NCBI GenBank assembly: GCA_030448245.1
Contig: JAUJNH010000007.1
Coordinates: 62,001 to 126,000, forward strand
Direction: 5' to 3'
Source: Acidimicrobiales bacterium
Lineage (GTDB): Bacteria > Actinomycetota > Acidimicrobiia > Acidimicrobiales > JAUJNH01
DNA: 64,000 bases
Position numbers and translations under genes: made by a program
In this document: piece after piece, positions 7,809 to 15,039 of the stretch
How positions within the stretch are numbered: the stretch's first letter is position 1
Layout of the letters: each line of letters starts with the position of its first letter
The notes under the pieces: generated by a model
Told to the model about the DNA's origin: nothing
What the model saw: only the letters and a program-made list of their open reading frames with translations
Databases searched by the model: none

Positions 7809-8306
7809 CTACCTGTAGACCTTGCGGGGAAACAGCCTCCCGCCGGTCACCCGATCGAGGAACAGCAGGCCGTCGAGGTGGTCGAGCTCGTGCTGGAACG
7901 CCCGCGCTTCGAACCCGTCGACCTGCAGGACCCGCTCGTCCCCCTCGGGTGTGCGGCCCCGGATGACGAGCTCGCTGGCCCGGACCACGTCGCCCGTCAG
8001 GTCGGGCACGCTCATGCACCCCTCGCGACCGGCGACGGCAGGCCCAGCGGCCACGACCTCGGGGTCGACGAGGACCACGGTCCCGTGGCAGGACCGCGCC
8101 TTTCGGTGCCCGGTGACGTCGACGCAAAAGGCGCGCAGCCCCACGCCCACCTGCGGCGCGGCCAGCCCGACGCACGCCGGCGAGGCCCGCATGGTCTCGA
8201 CCAGGTCGTCGCACAGCCGCCGCACCGCGGCAGTGATCTCCCCCACCTCTCCCGCCCTCCTCTTCAACACGGGATCAGGAAGCCTCACCACCGGCAAGAC
8301 CGTCAC
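7809..8306 (-). CDS. def: Peptide deformylase
   Basis: A 165-residue peptide deformylase, which removes the formyl group from nascent peptides. All three family motifs are present: GLAAPQVG (residues 47-54), EGCMS (95-99, with the metal-ligand Cys97) and QHELDH (138-143, with ligands His139 and His143 and catalytic Glu140). The GTG at 8306 gives the normal family length; the frame remains open to 8501, but that extension is Arg-rich, covers the hairpin region and is not conserved-looking. A GTG two codons upstream is an alternative. Confidence 0.93.
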   Translation of the reverse strand: MTVLPVVRLPDPVLKRRAGEVGEITAAVRRLCDDLVETMRASPACVGLAAPQVGVGLRAFCVDVTGHRKARSCHGTVVLVDPEVVAAGPAVAGREGCMSVPDLTGDVVRASELVIRGRTPEGDERVLQVDGFEARAFQHELDHLDGLLFLDRVTGGRLFPRKVYR

Positions 8307-8378
8307 CCCCACCCCAGAAAGGGAAGCAATCGTGGTTGCCACGCCAAGGCCCCCGCTTTGGGGCTCGCCCAGGCGGTG

Positions 8379-8407
8379 GGCGGAGCCGCCCCGCAGGCGG
8401 CTCCGCC
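8379..8407. terminator. Strong hairpin between the ACT gene and def
   Basis: A perfect 12-base inverted repeat, GGCGGAGCCGCC and GGCGGCTCCGCC, around ccgca. A smaller hairpin with GCCCC/GGGGC arms lies at 8349-8364. There is no T tract. It could be a terminator or attenuator for the gene ending at 8498, or part of a short interspersed repeat. Confidence 0.5.
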
Positions 8408-8497
8408 GCCGAGGAGGCCAACGGAAGGCTTCACCCCAAGACCCGCCCGAACGGAGCGAACGAAGTGAGCGAGTGAGGCGCGGCACCCAGGCGCGGC

Positions 8498-9025
8498 TCA
8501 CAAGACGTCGGCGTCGGCGGGCGTGAGGGTGCAGTCGACGCCGAGGTCGGCGGCCACGGCTCGCAGGCGGTCTCCCAGGCCGCGGCCGTCGACGCTGTCC
8601 GGGAGGGCGAGCTCCAGCTGCATGGCGTACACCGGCCGTTCGGGCCCGCCGACGACGCGGGTGGTGAGGTCGACGACGTTGCCGCCGGCGTCGGCCACCA
8701 CGGAGGTGACTGCGGCCACCAGCCCGGGGCGGTCGGCGCCGTAGACGGCGAGCGTCCAGCGGTCGCCGGGCGGTGCGGGTGGTGTGCCGTCGGGGATGGG
8801 GCGGACGTCGACGGTCAGGTCGAGCTTCTCGGCGACGGGGGCGAGGGCGGCTGCCACGTCGAGGCCGTCGGGGCCGGCCACGACCATGGCGATGGCGAAG
8901 TGGCCGTGGAGGATGGTCATCGAGGTGTCGTCGAGGTTGGCGCCGGCCTCGGCCAGGGCGCCGGTGACGGCGGCGACGATCCCGGGCCGGTCAGCCCCCA
9001 CGGCGAGGACGGCGAAGAGAGGCAC
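8498..9025 (-). CDS. Tandem ACT-domain protein (GcvR-like)
   Basis: A 175-residue protein made of two ACT domains. The first starts at once (FAVLAVGADRPGIVAAVTGAL); the second is near residue 95 (WTLAVYGADRPGLVAAVTSVV). Each has the DRPG(I/L)V turn that forms amino-acid-binding sites at ACT dimer interfaces. The arrangement resembles GcvR and other stand-alone double-ACT regulators; the ligand and the partner are not evident. The GTG at 9025 begins directly with the first ACT strand, and TACCGT lies 8 bases upstream, so the transcript is probably leaderless. Confidence 0.82.
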   Translation of the reverse strand: MPLFAVLAVGADRPGIVAAVTGALAEAGANLDDTSMTILHGHFAIAMVVAGPDGLDVAAALAPVAEKLDLTVDVRPIPDGTPPAPPGDRWTLAVYGADRPGLVAAVTSVVADAGGNVVDLTTRVVGGPERPVYAMQLELALPDSVDGRGLGDRLRAVAADLGVDCTLTPADADVL

Positions 9026-9033
9026 GCGCGGGG

Positions 9034-9039
9034 ACGGTA
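9034..9039 (-). promoter_or_regulatory. -10 element of a leaderless promoter (ACT gene)
   Basis: TACCGT on the minus strand, 8 bases before the GTG at 9025; no Shine-Dalgarno sequence. It falls in the short gap after the PRC-barrel gene. Confidence 0.5.
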
Positions 9040-9045
9040 GCGCCG

Positions 9046-9471
9046 TCAGGCGTAGCCGAAACGTTCCAGGAGGGAGGGCCGGCGCACCAGTATCTTCCGC
9101 ACCGTCTCGGCGGCACCGTCGGGCTCGTGGCCCGCGCCCACCCGCTCGTCCAGCCACGGCAGCCCGTAGTGGTCGTACAGCGCCTCTTCGGTCTGGTGGC
9201 CAATCTCCTCGGTGTCCTCGGGCACGGGTGAGCGCAGGATGCGCTCCTTCGAGTAGCCGACCTGCAGGAAGCCGTCGCCCTCAAAGGCGCCGGCCAGCGG
9301 CACGAGGTGACGCCGGCCGGGGATGCCGGTGTCGACGCCGGCCCACTGAAGGGACCCGGCGTCGGGGTCGGCGTAGAGGGCGACGATCACGCCGACCCGC
9401 CGGCCGTCCTCGTCGACGACGGGCCAGTGGGCGATGCGGCCGGCATCGGCCGCGGGGGGGAATTCGGTCAT
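9046..9471 (-). CDS. PRC-barrel domain protein
   Basis: A 141-residue cytoplasmic protein with an N-terminal PRC-barrel (about residues 10-75: WPVVDEDGRRVGVIVALYAD, then RRHLVPLAGAFEGDGFLQVGYSKERI). The tail is acidic and ends in a RRPSLLERFGYA motif. PRC-barrels are small beta-barrels used in RNA processing (RimM) and photosynthetic reaction centres; this stand-alone form has no assigned function. It follows ddl on the same strand with only 7 bases between. Confidence 0.8.
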   Translation of the reverse strand: MTEFPPAADAGRIAHWPVVDEDGRRVGVIVALYADPDAGSLQWAGVDTGIPGRRHLVPLAGAFEGDGFLQVGYSKERILRSPVPEDTEEIGHQTEEALYDHYGLPWLDERVGAGHEPDGAAETVRKILVRRPSLLERFGYA

Positions 9472-9478
9472 CTGCTGG

Positions 9479-10549
9479 TCACCTCGTGGTTGCGAAGGTC
9501 GAGCGGCGCTGGTGGCGCTCGAGGGCGAGCCGCACCAGCTCGTCGACGAGCTCGCCGTACGGGAGGCCCGATGCCTCCCACAGGCGCGGGTACATCGAGA
9601 TCGGCGTGAAGCCCGGGATGGTGTTGACCTCGTTGACGAGGAACCCGCGGCCGCCCACCTCGTAGAACAGGTCGACCCGGGCCATCCCGTCGACCCGCAG
9701 GGCGCGGTAGGCGGTGAGGGCGAGGCGCTGCACCTCGGCCAGCTCGTCGGGCCGGAGGTCGGCCGGGACCCGCAGGCCGGCGGTGCCGGCCACGTACTTG
9801 TCCTCGTAGTCGTAGAAGTCGTGGCTGGCCACCACCTCCCCGGGCTGCGAGGCGCGAGGCTCGGTGTTGCCGAGCACGGCCACCTCGATCTCCCTCGGCC
9901 GCACCAGCCCCTCCTCGACGACGACGTACTCGTCGTAGCGGCGGGCGGCGGCCACGGCGTCGAGCAGCTCGGGGACGCTGGCGGCCCGGGCCACGCCGAC
10001 CGACGAGCCCATGTTGGCCGGCTTCACGAACAGCGGGAGGCCGAGGTCGTCGACCAGCGCGGCCACGGCCTGCTCGGTCAGCTCGTTCTCGCGCAGGGAA
10101 CGCCAACGGGGCTGGGGCAGGCCCCAGGTGGCCAGGACGTCCTTGGCCGTGCCCTTGTCCATGCAGACCGAGGAGGCCAGCACGCCGGCGCCGACGTAGG
10201 GGACGCCGGCCACCTCGAGGAGCCCTTGCACGGTGCCGTCCTCGCCCATCGGGCCGTGGAGCAGCGGGAAGACGACCACCGGGTGGCCGTCGGTGGGCTC
10301 GACGGCGGACAGCCGGTCGAGCCTCGAGCCGGCGAGGCCGTCGGGGCTCGGGAGGCTGCTGGCACCGGCCGGCAGGGCGGCCAGCGCGTCGCTGGCGTCG
10401 ACCCAGCGCCCGTCCCTGGTGATCCCGACCGGCACCAGGTCGTAGCGGTCGCGGTCGGCGGCGGCCAGGACGTGGACGGCCGAGATGCAGGACACCTCGT
10501 GCTCGGCCGACCGGCCGCCGAACAGCACGACGAGGCGGGTCCGGGGCAC
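9479..10549 (-). CDS. ddl: D-alanine--D-alanine ligase
   Basis: A 356-residue ATP-grasp ligase that joins two D-Ala residues for peptidoglycan. The N-terminal GGRSAEHEVSCISA motif, MGEDGTVQGLLE, the ATP-grasp segment PLFVKPANMGSSVGV, and the metal-binding end RVDLFYE...FLVNEVNTIPGFT are all present. The GTG at 10549 places the start of VVLFGGRSAEHE correctly; the long upstream frame is the complement of murF. It is divergent from murF, whose start is 24 bases away, and both share one palindromic promoter region. Confidence 0.95.
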   Translation of the reverse strand: MPRTRLVVLFGGRSAEHEVSCISAVHVLAAADRDRYDLVPVGITRDGRWVDASDALAALPAGASSLPSPDGLAGSRLDRLSAVEPTDGHPVVVFPLLHGPMGEDGTVQGLLEVAGVPYVGAGVLASSVCMDKGTAKDVLATWGLPQPRWRSLRENELTEQAVAALVDDLGLPLFVKPANMGSSVGVARAASVPELLDAVAAARRYDEYVVVEEGLVRPREIEVAVLGNTEPRASQPGEVVASHDFYDYEDKYVAGTAGLRVPADLRPDELAEVQRLALTAYRALRVDGMARVDLFYEVGGRGFLVNEVNTIPGFTPISMYPRLWEASGLPYGELVDELVRLALERHQRRSTFATTR

Positions 10550-10556
10550 GGGGCGG

Positions 10557-10566
10557 AGCCTAGGCT
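10557..10566. promoter_or_regulatory. Overlapping divergent -10 elements of ddl and murF
   Basis: The palindrome AGCCTAGGCT reads TAGGCT on both strands. Each copy ends exactly 7 bases before a GTG: the ddl start at 10549 on the minus strand and the murF start at 10574 on the plus strand. The two hexamers share the central TA, so polymerase could open only one direction at a time. Confidence 0.7.
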
Positions 10567-10573
10567 CGGCCCC

Positions 10574-11866
10574 GTGCGCCTCCGTGCTGCCGCGCTGGCC
10601 GCCGCCTGCGGTGGCGCCCTCTCCGGCGCCGACGTCGAGGTGGACGGGGCGTCGAACGACACCCGCTCGCTGCGGCCGGGCCAGCTGTTCGTGCCGGTGG
10701 TGGCCGAGCGGGACGGGCACGACTTCATCCCCCAGGCCCTGGCCGGGGGTGCTGCCGCCTACCTCACCGCCCGCCCCGCGGCCGGGGGCACGGCCATCGT
10801 GGTCGACGACACCGCCGCCGCCCTGCTGGCCTGCGGGCGCCTGGCCCGCAGCAGCCTGCCCGAGCGGGTCGTGGGCGTGACCGGCAGCGTGGGCAAGACC
10901 TCGGTGAAGGACCTGCTGGCGGCGGCTCTGGCGGGAAGGTGGCGCACGGCCGCCAGCGAGCGGTCGTTCAACAACGAGCTGGGGGTGCCCATCACGCTCC
11001 TCGGGGCGCCCGACGGCACCGAGGCCGTGGTGCTCGAGATGGGCGCCCGGGGGGCGGGCCACATCCGCCGCCTCTGTGCGGTCGGCGGGCCGACGGTGGG
11101 GGTGGTCACGAGCGTCGCCGCCGTCCACACCGAGTACTTCGGCTCGCTGGACGACGTGGCCGCCGGCAAGGGCGAGCTGGTCGAGTCGCTGCCGTCGTCG
11201 GGCACCGCCGTCCTGAACGCCGACGACGAGCGGGTGGCGGCGATGGCGGGGCGCACGGCGGCGCGGGTCCTCACCTACGGGGAGCGGGGCGAGGTCCGAT
11301 CCGAAGGGGTGGTGTGCGACGACGAGCTGCGGCCCTCGTTCCGCCTGTGCACGCCGTGGGGCGACGCCTCGGTCGAGTTGGCCGTGCGGGGGCTCCACCA
11401 GGTGGCGAACGCCGCCGCCGCGGCCGCCGCCGCCCTGGCCTGCGGCGTGGCGCTCGACGTCGCCGCCGCCGGCCTGGGGCGGGCCGAGCTGTCGCCGCTG
11501 CGCATGGACCTGCGGCGGACGCGGACCGGCGCCCTCGTGCTGAACGACACCTACAACGCCAACCCGACCTCGATGGCCGCCGCCCTGCGGTCGCTGGCCG
11601 CCCTGCCCGGCTCGGGCCGCCGGCTGGCCGTCCTCGGGCCGATGGCCGAGCTGGCCGAGCCGGCAGAGGCCCACGCCGAGGTGGCGGCGCTGGCCGCCTC
11701 GCTCGGCGTCGAGGTGGTGCCGGTCGCCACCGACCTCTACGGCCCGGCGCCGGCCGCCGACCCGGTGGCGGCCGTCGGCTCGTTGGGCCGGGACGACGCC
11801 GTCCTCGTCAAGGCCAGCCGGGCCGCCCGGCTGGAGCGGGTGGCCGAGGCCCTCCTCTCCGGCTGA
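10574..11866 (+). CDS. murF: UDP-N-acetylmuramoyl-tripeptide--D-alanyl-D-alanine ligase
   Basis: A 430-residue Mur ligase that adds the D-Ala-D-Ala made by Ddl to the UDP-MurNAc-tripeptide. The N-terminal domain (DTRSLRPGQLFVP) is followed by the ATP-binding loop GVTGSVGKTS at residues 101-110, the SFNNELGVP motif, EMGARGAGHI, and the C-terminal domain starting near LNDTYNANPTSM. The GTG at 10574 matches the family start; upstream open frame is the complement of ddl. Its TGA stop abuts, with no gap, the stop of the convergent gene at 11867. Confidence 0.95.
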   Translation: MRLRAAALAAACGGALSGADVEVDGASNDTRSLRPGQLFVPVVAERDGHDFIPQALAGGAAAYLTARPAAGGTAIVVDDTAAALLACGRLARSSLPERVVGVTGSVGKTSVKDLLAAALAGRWRTAASERSFNNELGVPITLLGAPDGTEAVVLEMGARGAGHIRRLCAVGGPTVGVVTSVAAVHTEYFGSLDDVAAGKGELVESLPSSGTAVLNADDERVAAMAGRTAARVLTYGERGEVRSEGVVCDDELRPSFRLCTPWGDASVELAVRGLHQVANAAAAAAAALACGVALDVAAAGLGRAELSPLRMDLRRTRTGALVLNDTYNANPTSMAAALRSLAALPGSGRRLAVLGPMAELAEPAEAHAEVAALAASLGVEVVPVATDLYGPAPAADPVAAVGSLGRDDAVLVKASRAARLERVAEALLSG

Positions 11867-12352
11867 TCAGCTGGGCGGGGGCTCGCCGCTCTCCCGGCCG
11901 AGCAGATCGTGGAGCTCCTGGTCGAGGCGGCCGGGGTCGACCACGACCGCCGACTCGAGGTCGTCGCAGACGACGACCAGCTCGCGCACCACCTCGCCGA
12001 AGGTCCGGTCGTCGAGCAGGCGGTGGGGGAGGTTCCACATGCACGAGAAGACCTGCTTGCCCTCGATCTGCTCGAGGCACCAGAAGCCCACCGTGTTCTT
12101 GGCGTTGCGGCGCAGGCAGGCCACCGCCAGGTCGCGTGGCACCTGCTCGAGCGAGTCGAACACCAGCACGCTCGGGACGGACAGCTCGACCACCGGGCCG
12201 AGATCGATGGCGTACAGCGTCTGGGTGCGCCCCGACGGCAGGTCGAACTTGAGCACGGCTCGCTTGCCGTCGAGGTCGTGGAGCACCCACCGGTTGGCGG
12301 TCACCCACCGCTGCACCCGTGCCTCGAAACCGTCGGTCGTGTCCTCGGCCAT
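11867..12352 (-). CDS. YbjN-family protein
   Basis: A 161-residue protein related to the YbjN / type-III-secretion-chaperone-like fold. Visible features are W-rich strands near the start (VTANRWVLHDLDGKRAVLKF), VVELSVPSVLVFDSLEQVP, and an acidic C-terminal helix region. Members are usually annotated as sensory or chaperone-like, with no firm function. TACCGT lies 7 bases before the ATG. The gene converges on murF and the two stop codons are directly adjacent. Confidence 0.65.
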   Translation of the reverse strand: MAEDTTDGFEARVQRWVTANRWVLHDLDGKRAVLKFDLPSGRTQTLYAIDLGPVVELSVPSVLVFDSLEQVPRDLAVACLRRNAKNTVGFWCLEQIEGKQVFSCMWNLPHRLLDDRTFGEVVRELVVVCDDLESAVVVDPGRLDQELHDLLGRESGEPPPS

Positions 12353-12359
12353 CCCCACC

Positions 12360-12365
12360 ACGGTA
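12360..12365 (-). promoter_or_regulatory. -10 element of a leaderless promoter (YbjN-like gene)
   Basis: TACCGT on the minus strand, 7 bases before the ATG at 12352, no ribosome site. Confidence 0.5.
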
Positions 12366-12380
12366 GGCAGGCGCCGCCCG

Positions 12381-13178
12381 TCAGGGCACGTGGTCGGGCG
12401 GGACCGGCAGCCACACCACGACATCGGTCGGCTCGGTCTCGCTGCGCACCCAGGCTTCGGCGTGCTCGATGTCGTCGCACAGCACGATGGTGCAGCCCGA
12501 CGGGCCCCGCGCCGCCCCGCGCTGGAGCGCCGGGCGGGCGTGGCGGCCGACGAGGAGGAGGTGGGTGCTGACCGCCACCGCCCGCTCGCCGAAGACCTCG
12601 CCGGCGGCACCGCTCGGGCCCGCCGCCACCAGCACCCGCTTGGCCCCAGAGCGTCGGGTCTCGAGGTGGGCCAGCGCGGCTGCGGGTTCGACGCCCGTGG
12701 CCACCACGCCCTCGGACGGCTCGGTCCCGCCGGCCGCGAGGGCGCCGAGGTCGACGAGCGCCGGGGTCATGACGGCCACCAGCCCGGCCAGCACCGCCGC
12801 GGTGCCCGGGCCCACCAGCAGGCCGGCGCCGACCACCGCCACCGCCACGGCCGCGGCCAGGGCGGCGGCCCGCCGGGCCCGGCCGGTCCAGGCCAGCGGG
12901 CCCGGCCGGTGGCCCCGCAGCGGCAGGCCGAAGGGGCCGAGGGCCACAGCCAGGGCGGTGGCCAGGGCCGCGGGCCGGAAGAGCGGGGCTGCGACGAGGC
13001 TGACGACGGCGATGCCGGCGACGACGGCGTTGGCGTCCAGAGCCCACCAGCGAGCGGCCCACCGGCTGGCGGCACCCGGAGCCCACCCCTCCCGCTGCGC
13101 CACCCGGAGCCAGCGGATGGCGGCCAGGCCGGTGCCCACGAGGGCGGCCACGACCACCACGAGATCGAGGGCCACCAT
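12381..13178 (-). CDS. Membrane protein resembling a membrane-anchored MurF without its ligase core
   Basis: A 265-residue protein. The first 150 residues hold about five or six membrane helices (LVVVVAALVGTGLAAIRWL, VVAGIAVVSLVAAPLF, LAAAVAVAVVGAGLLVG). The cytoplasmic motif RWLRVAQREGWAPGA resembles, from memory, the membrane extension of some deep-branching actinobacterial MurF proteins, and the last 100 residues look like a Mur-ligase C-terminal domain (KRVLVAAGPSG, HLLLVGRHA, DDIEHAEAWV). There is no ATP-binding loop. This relation is inference. It lies one gene away from murF. Confidence 0.6.
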   Translation of the reverse strand: MVALDLVVVVAALVGTGLAAIRWLRVAQREGWAPGAASRWAARWWALDANAVVAGIAVVSLVAAPLFRPAALATALAVALGPFGLPLRGHRPGPLAWTGRARRAAALAAAVAVAVVGAGLLVGPGTAAVLAGLVAVMTPALVDLGALAAGGTEPSEGVVATGVEPAAALAHLETRRSGAKRVLVAAGPSGAAGEVFGERAVAVSTHLLLVGRHARPALQRGAARGPSGCTIVLCDDIEHAEAWVRSETEPTDVVVWLPVPPDHVP

Positions 13179-13245
13179 CGCCCGACCACCCTCGCGCGCG
13201 CCGTCGAGTCGGCCCGGTCAGGGACGAGCCGACGGGGCCCGTCGC

Positions 13246-13251
13246 TAGCGT
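13246..13251 (+). promoter_or_regulatory. -10 element of a leaderless promoter (DUF2505 gene)
   Basis: TAGCGT, 6 bases before the ATG at 13258, no Shine-Dalgarno sequence. Confidence 0.5.
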
Positions 13252-13257
13252 GCCGCC

Positions 13258-13755
13258 ATGCGCTTCCGCATCGACCAGCGCCTGGCCGCGCCGGTGGAGC
13301 GGGTCGAGGCGGCGCTCGTCGACCGCGGCTGGTACCAGGCGGTGCACGCCTCGGAGGCGGTGTGGGCTCCCGAGCTGCTGGAGGTCGACGACGGTGGTGG
13401 CCCGCTGGTCGGCCTCCGGGTGCGCTACCGCTTCCGCGGCCGGCTGAACGCGGCCGCCGCCCGGGTCGTCGATCCGGCTCGGCTGTCCTGGGTCGAGGTG
13501 TCCACCCTCGACCGTCGCTCGCACACGATCGACCTGCGGGTCGAGCCGGACAGCTATGCCGACAAGCTGCGCTTCACCGGCTCGATCCTCCTCAGGCCGC
13601 AGGGCGACACCACCTCCCGCGGGCTGGACGGGGAGGTGAAGGTCAAGGTCCCGCTGGTCGGCGGCAAGGTGGAGGGCGCGGTGGTCTCGGGCCTGCGCGA
13701 GCACGCGGCGGTGGAGGAGGCCGTCTTCGCCACCTTTGCCGCCGGCCCCCGTTGA
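13258..13755 (+). CDS. DUF2505 family protein (SRPBCC-like)
   Basis: A 165-residue protein that begins RFRIDQRLAAPVERVEAAL, the typical opening of a START/SRPBCC ligand-binding fold, and ends in a long helix (GLREHAAVEEAVFATFA). The central strands VSTLDRRSHTIDLRVEPD and RFTGSILLRPQGD, with the final GEVKVKVPLVGGKVEGAV motif, are characteristic of DUF2505, a family largely confined to actinobacteria and of unknown function. It is probably leaderless, divergent from the membrane protein at 12381. Confidence 0.82.
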   Translation: MRFRIDQRLAAPVERVEAALVDRGWYQAVHASEAVWAPELLEVDDGGGPLVGLRVRYRFRGRLNAAAARVVDPARLSWVEVSTLDRRSHTIDLRVEPDSYADKLRFTGSILLRPQGDTTSRGLDGEVKVKVPLVGGKVEGAVVSGLREHAAVEEAVFATFAAGPR

Positions 13756-13801
13756 CCCTCGGCGACGAAAGGCGTATGGTCATCCTGCTGTGGCGTGGTG
13801 G

Positions 13802-14203
13802 ATGAGCATCGAGGTGTTGGACGGTGCGAGCAGCGCATCGTTGTGGGCCGAGGCCCACGGTGACTCGCTGATCGAGGCCGCGTTCACCGGGGGTGCCTCC
13901 GACTGGGCGTGGCACCGCCACACCTGGGGTGTCGTCCTCGAGCTGTCCTTCGCCGACGAGGCGGCCTGGGAGCGGTTCCGTGCCCTCCCGGCGGTCGACG
14001 CCGCGCTGGACGCCGTGCCCGACCCGATCAGCGGGCTGATCGTCTACCGGGGCCGTGGTGGCAACGCCGGCCACGGGGTGCCGAGGCGGCCCCGGCCCCT
14101 CATCGGCTCGGGAGCCGCTGCGCTCCCGCTGCCGTCCGAGCCGATCGAGTGGATGGACGACCTGGTCCAGCTCGACCGGCGCACCCTCTCGCCCGTCGGC
14201 TGA
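13802..14203 (+). CDS. Uncharacterised protein
   Basis: A 133-residue soluble protein that I do not recognise. It starts SIEVLDGASSASLWAEAHGD and has three Trp residues in a row of segments (GASDWAWHRHTWGVVLELSF), then an alternating alpha/beta pattern and a Gly/Arg-rich loop before a short C-terminal helix (EWMDDLVQLDRRTL). The size and strand pattern could fit a dimeric alpha/beta-barrel domain, but no catalytic residues are obvious. The ATG at 13802 is chosen over upstream in-frame starts because those overlap the previous gene. It lies 47 bases after the DUF2505 gene and may be co-transcribed. Confidence 0.65.
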   Translation: MSIEVLDGASSASLWAEAHGDSLIEAAFTGGASDWAWHRHTWGVVLELSFADEAAWERFRALPAVDAALDAVPDPISGLIVYRGRGGNAGHGVPRRPRPLIGSGAAALPLPSEPIEWMDDLVQLDRRTLSPVG

Positions 14204-14232
14204 GGGCCGCCGGCTCGACCGCTCGCCCCTTC

Positions 14233-15006
14233 TCAGCCCAGGTCGGCGTCCAGGAGGACCGGGGCGTGGTCGCTCGGCAGCTTGCCCTTGCGGGCCTGCC
14301 GGTCGATGAGGACGAAGCTGGTGCGCCCGGCCACCGGGGCCGTGGCCAGCAGGAGGTCGATGCGCAGGCCCCGGCCTTTGTGGAAGTCGCCGGCCCGGTA
14401 GTCCCACCAGGAGTAGATCGGCTCGACGGGGTGGTGCTGGCGGAACACGTCGACCATCCCCCACTCGAGCAGGCCCCCGAGCGCACCCCGGACCGCAGGC
14501 GAAGTGTGGGTGTCGGCCCGGATGCCCGGGGCCACGTCGTTGTCGGCGGGCGCGATGTTGAAGTCTCCCGCCACGACCCTGGGGGCGGTGGGGTCGGCGG
14601 CGGTCGTGACGAAGGAGCGGAGGTCGGCCAGCCACCGCAGCTTGTACTGGTAGTGGTCGTCGGTGAGGCTGCGGCCGTTGGGGACGTAGACGCTGGACAC
14701 CCGCACGCCGCCGCACGTGGCGGTCAGCAGCCGCGCCTCGTCGGGATCCGTCGGCGTCGAGCGGGGCATGCCCGCCACCACGTCGTCGATGCCCACCCGG
14801 GACAGGATGGCCACGCCGTTCCAGCGACCCTGGCCGTGGTGGGCGGCCTCGTAGCCCCTGGCCTCGAAGGCCAGGTACGGGAAGGCGGCGTCGGCCAGCT
14901 TGGTCTCCTGCATGCAGAGCACGTCGGGCCGGGCGTAGTCCAGCCACTCCTCGACCCGGCCGAGCCGGACGTTCAGGGAGTTCACGTTCCAGGTGGCGAT
15001 GCGCAT
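14233..15006 (-). CDS. xth: Exodeoxyribonuclease III
   Basis: A 257-residue member of the exonuclease III / AP-endonuclease family used in base-excision repair. The N-terminal RIATWNVNSLNVRLG, the catalytic Glu in MQETKLAD, the YVPNG motif, the GDFNIAP motif and the final SDHAPV motif (catalytic Asp-His) are all intact. Length matches the family. It converges with the gene at 13802-14203, and the NYN/S1 gene lies behind it on the same strand. Confidence 0.95.
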   Translation of the reverse strand: MRIATWNVNSLNVRLGRVEEWLDYARPDVLCMQETKLADAAFPYLAFEARGYEAAHHGQGRWNGVAILSRVGIDDVVAGMPRSTPTDPDEARLLTATCGGVRVSSVYVPNGRSLTDDHYQYKLRWLADLRSFVTTAADPTAPRVVAGDFNIAPADNDVAPGIRADTHTSPAVRGALGGLLEWGMVDVFRQHHPVEPIYSWWDYRAGDFHKGRGLRIDLLLATAPVAGRTSFVLIDRQARKGKLPSDHAPVLLDADLG

Positions 15007-15039
15007 GGCGAGGCCGTTCTAGCCGCCGCCGCGGCCGCG

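Noticed and set aside
8307-8501. An N-terminal extension of peptide deformylase
   Set aside because: The extension is Arg-rich, spans hairpins and would make the protein 65 residues longer than the family.
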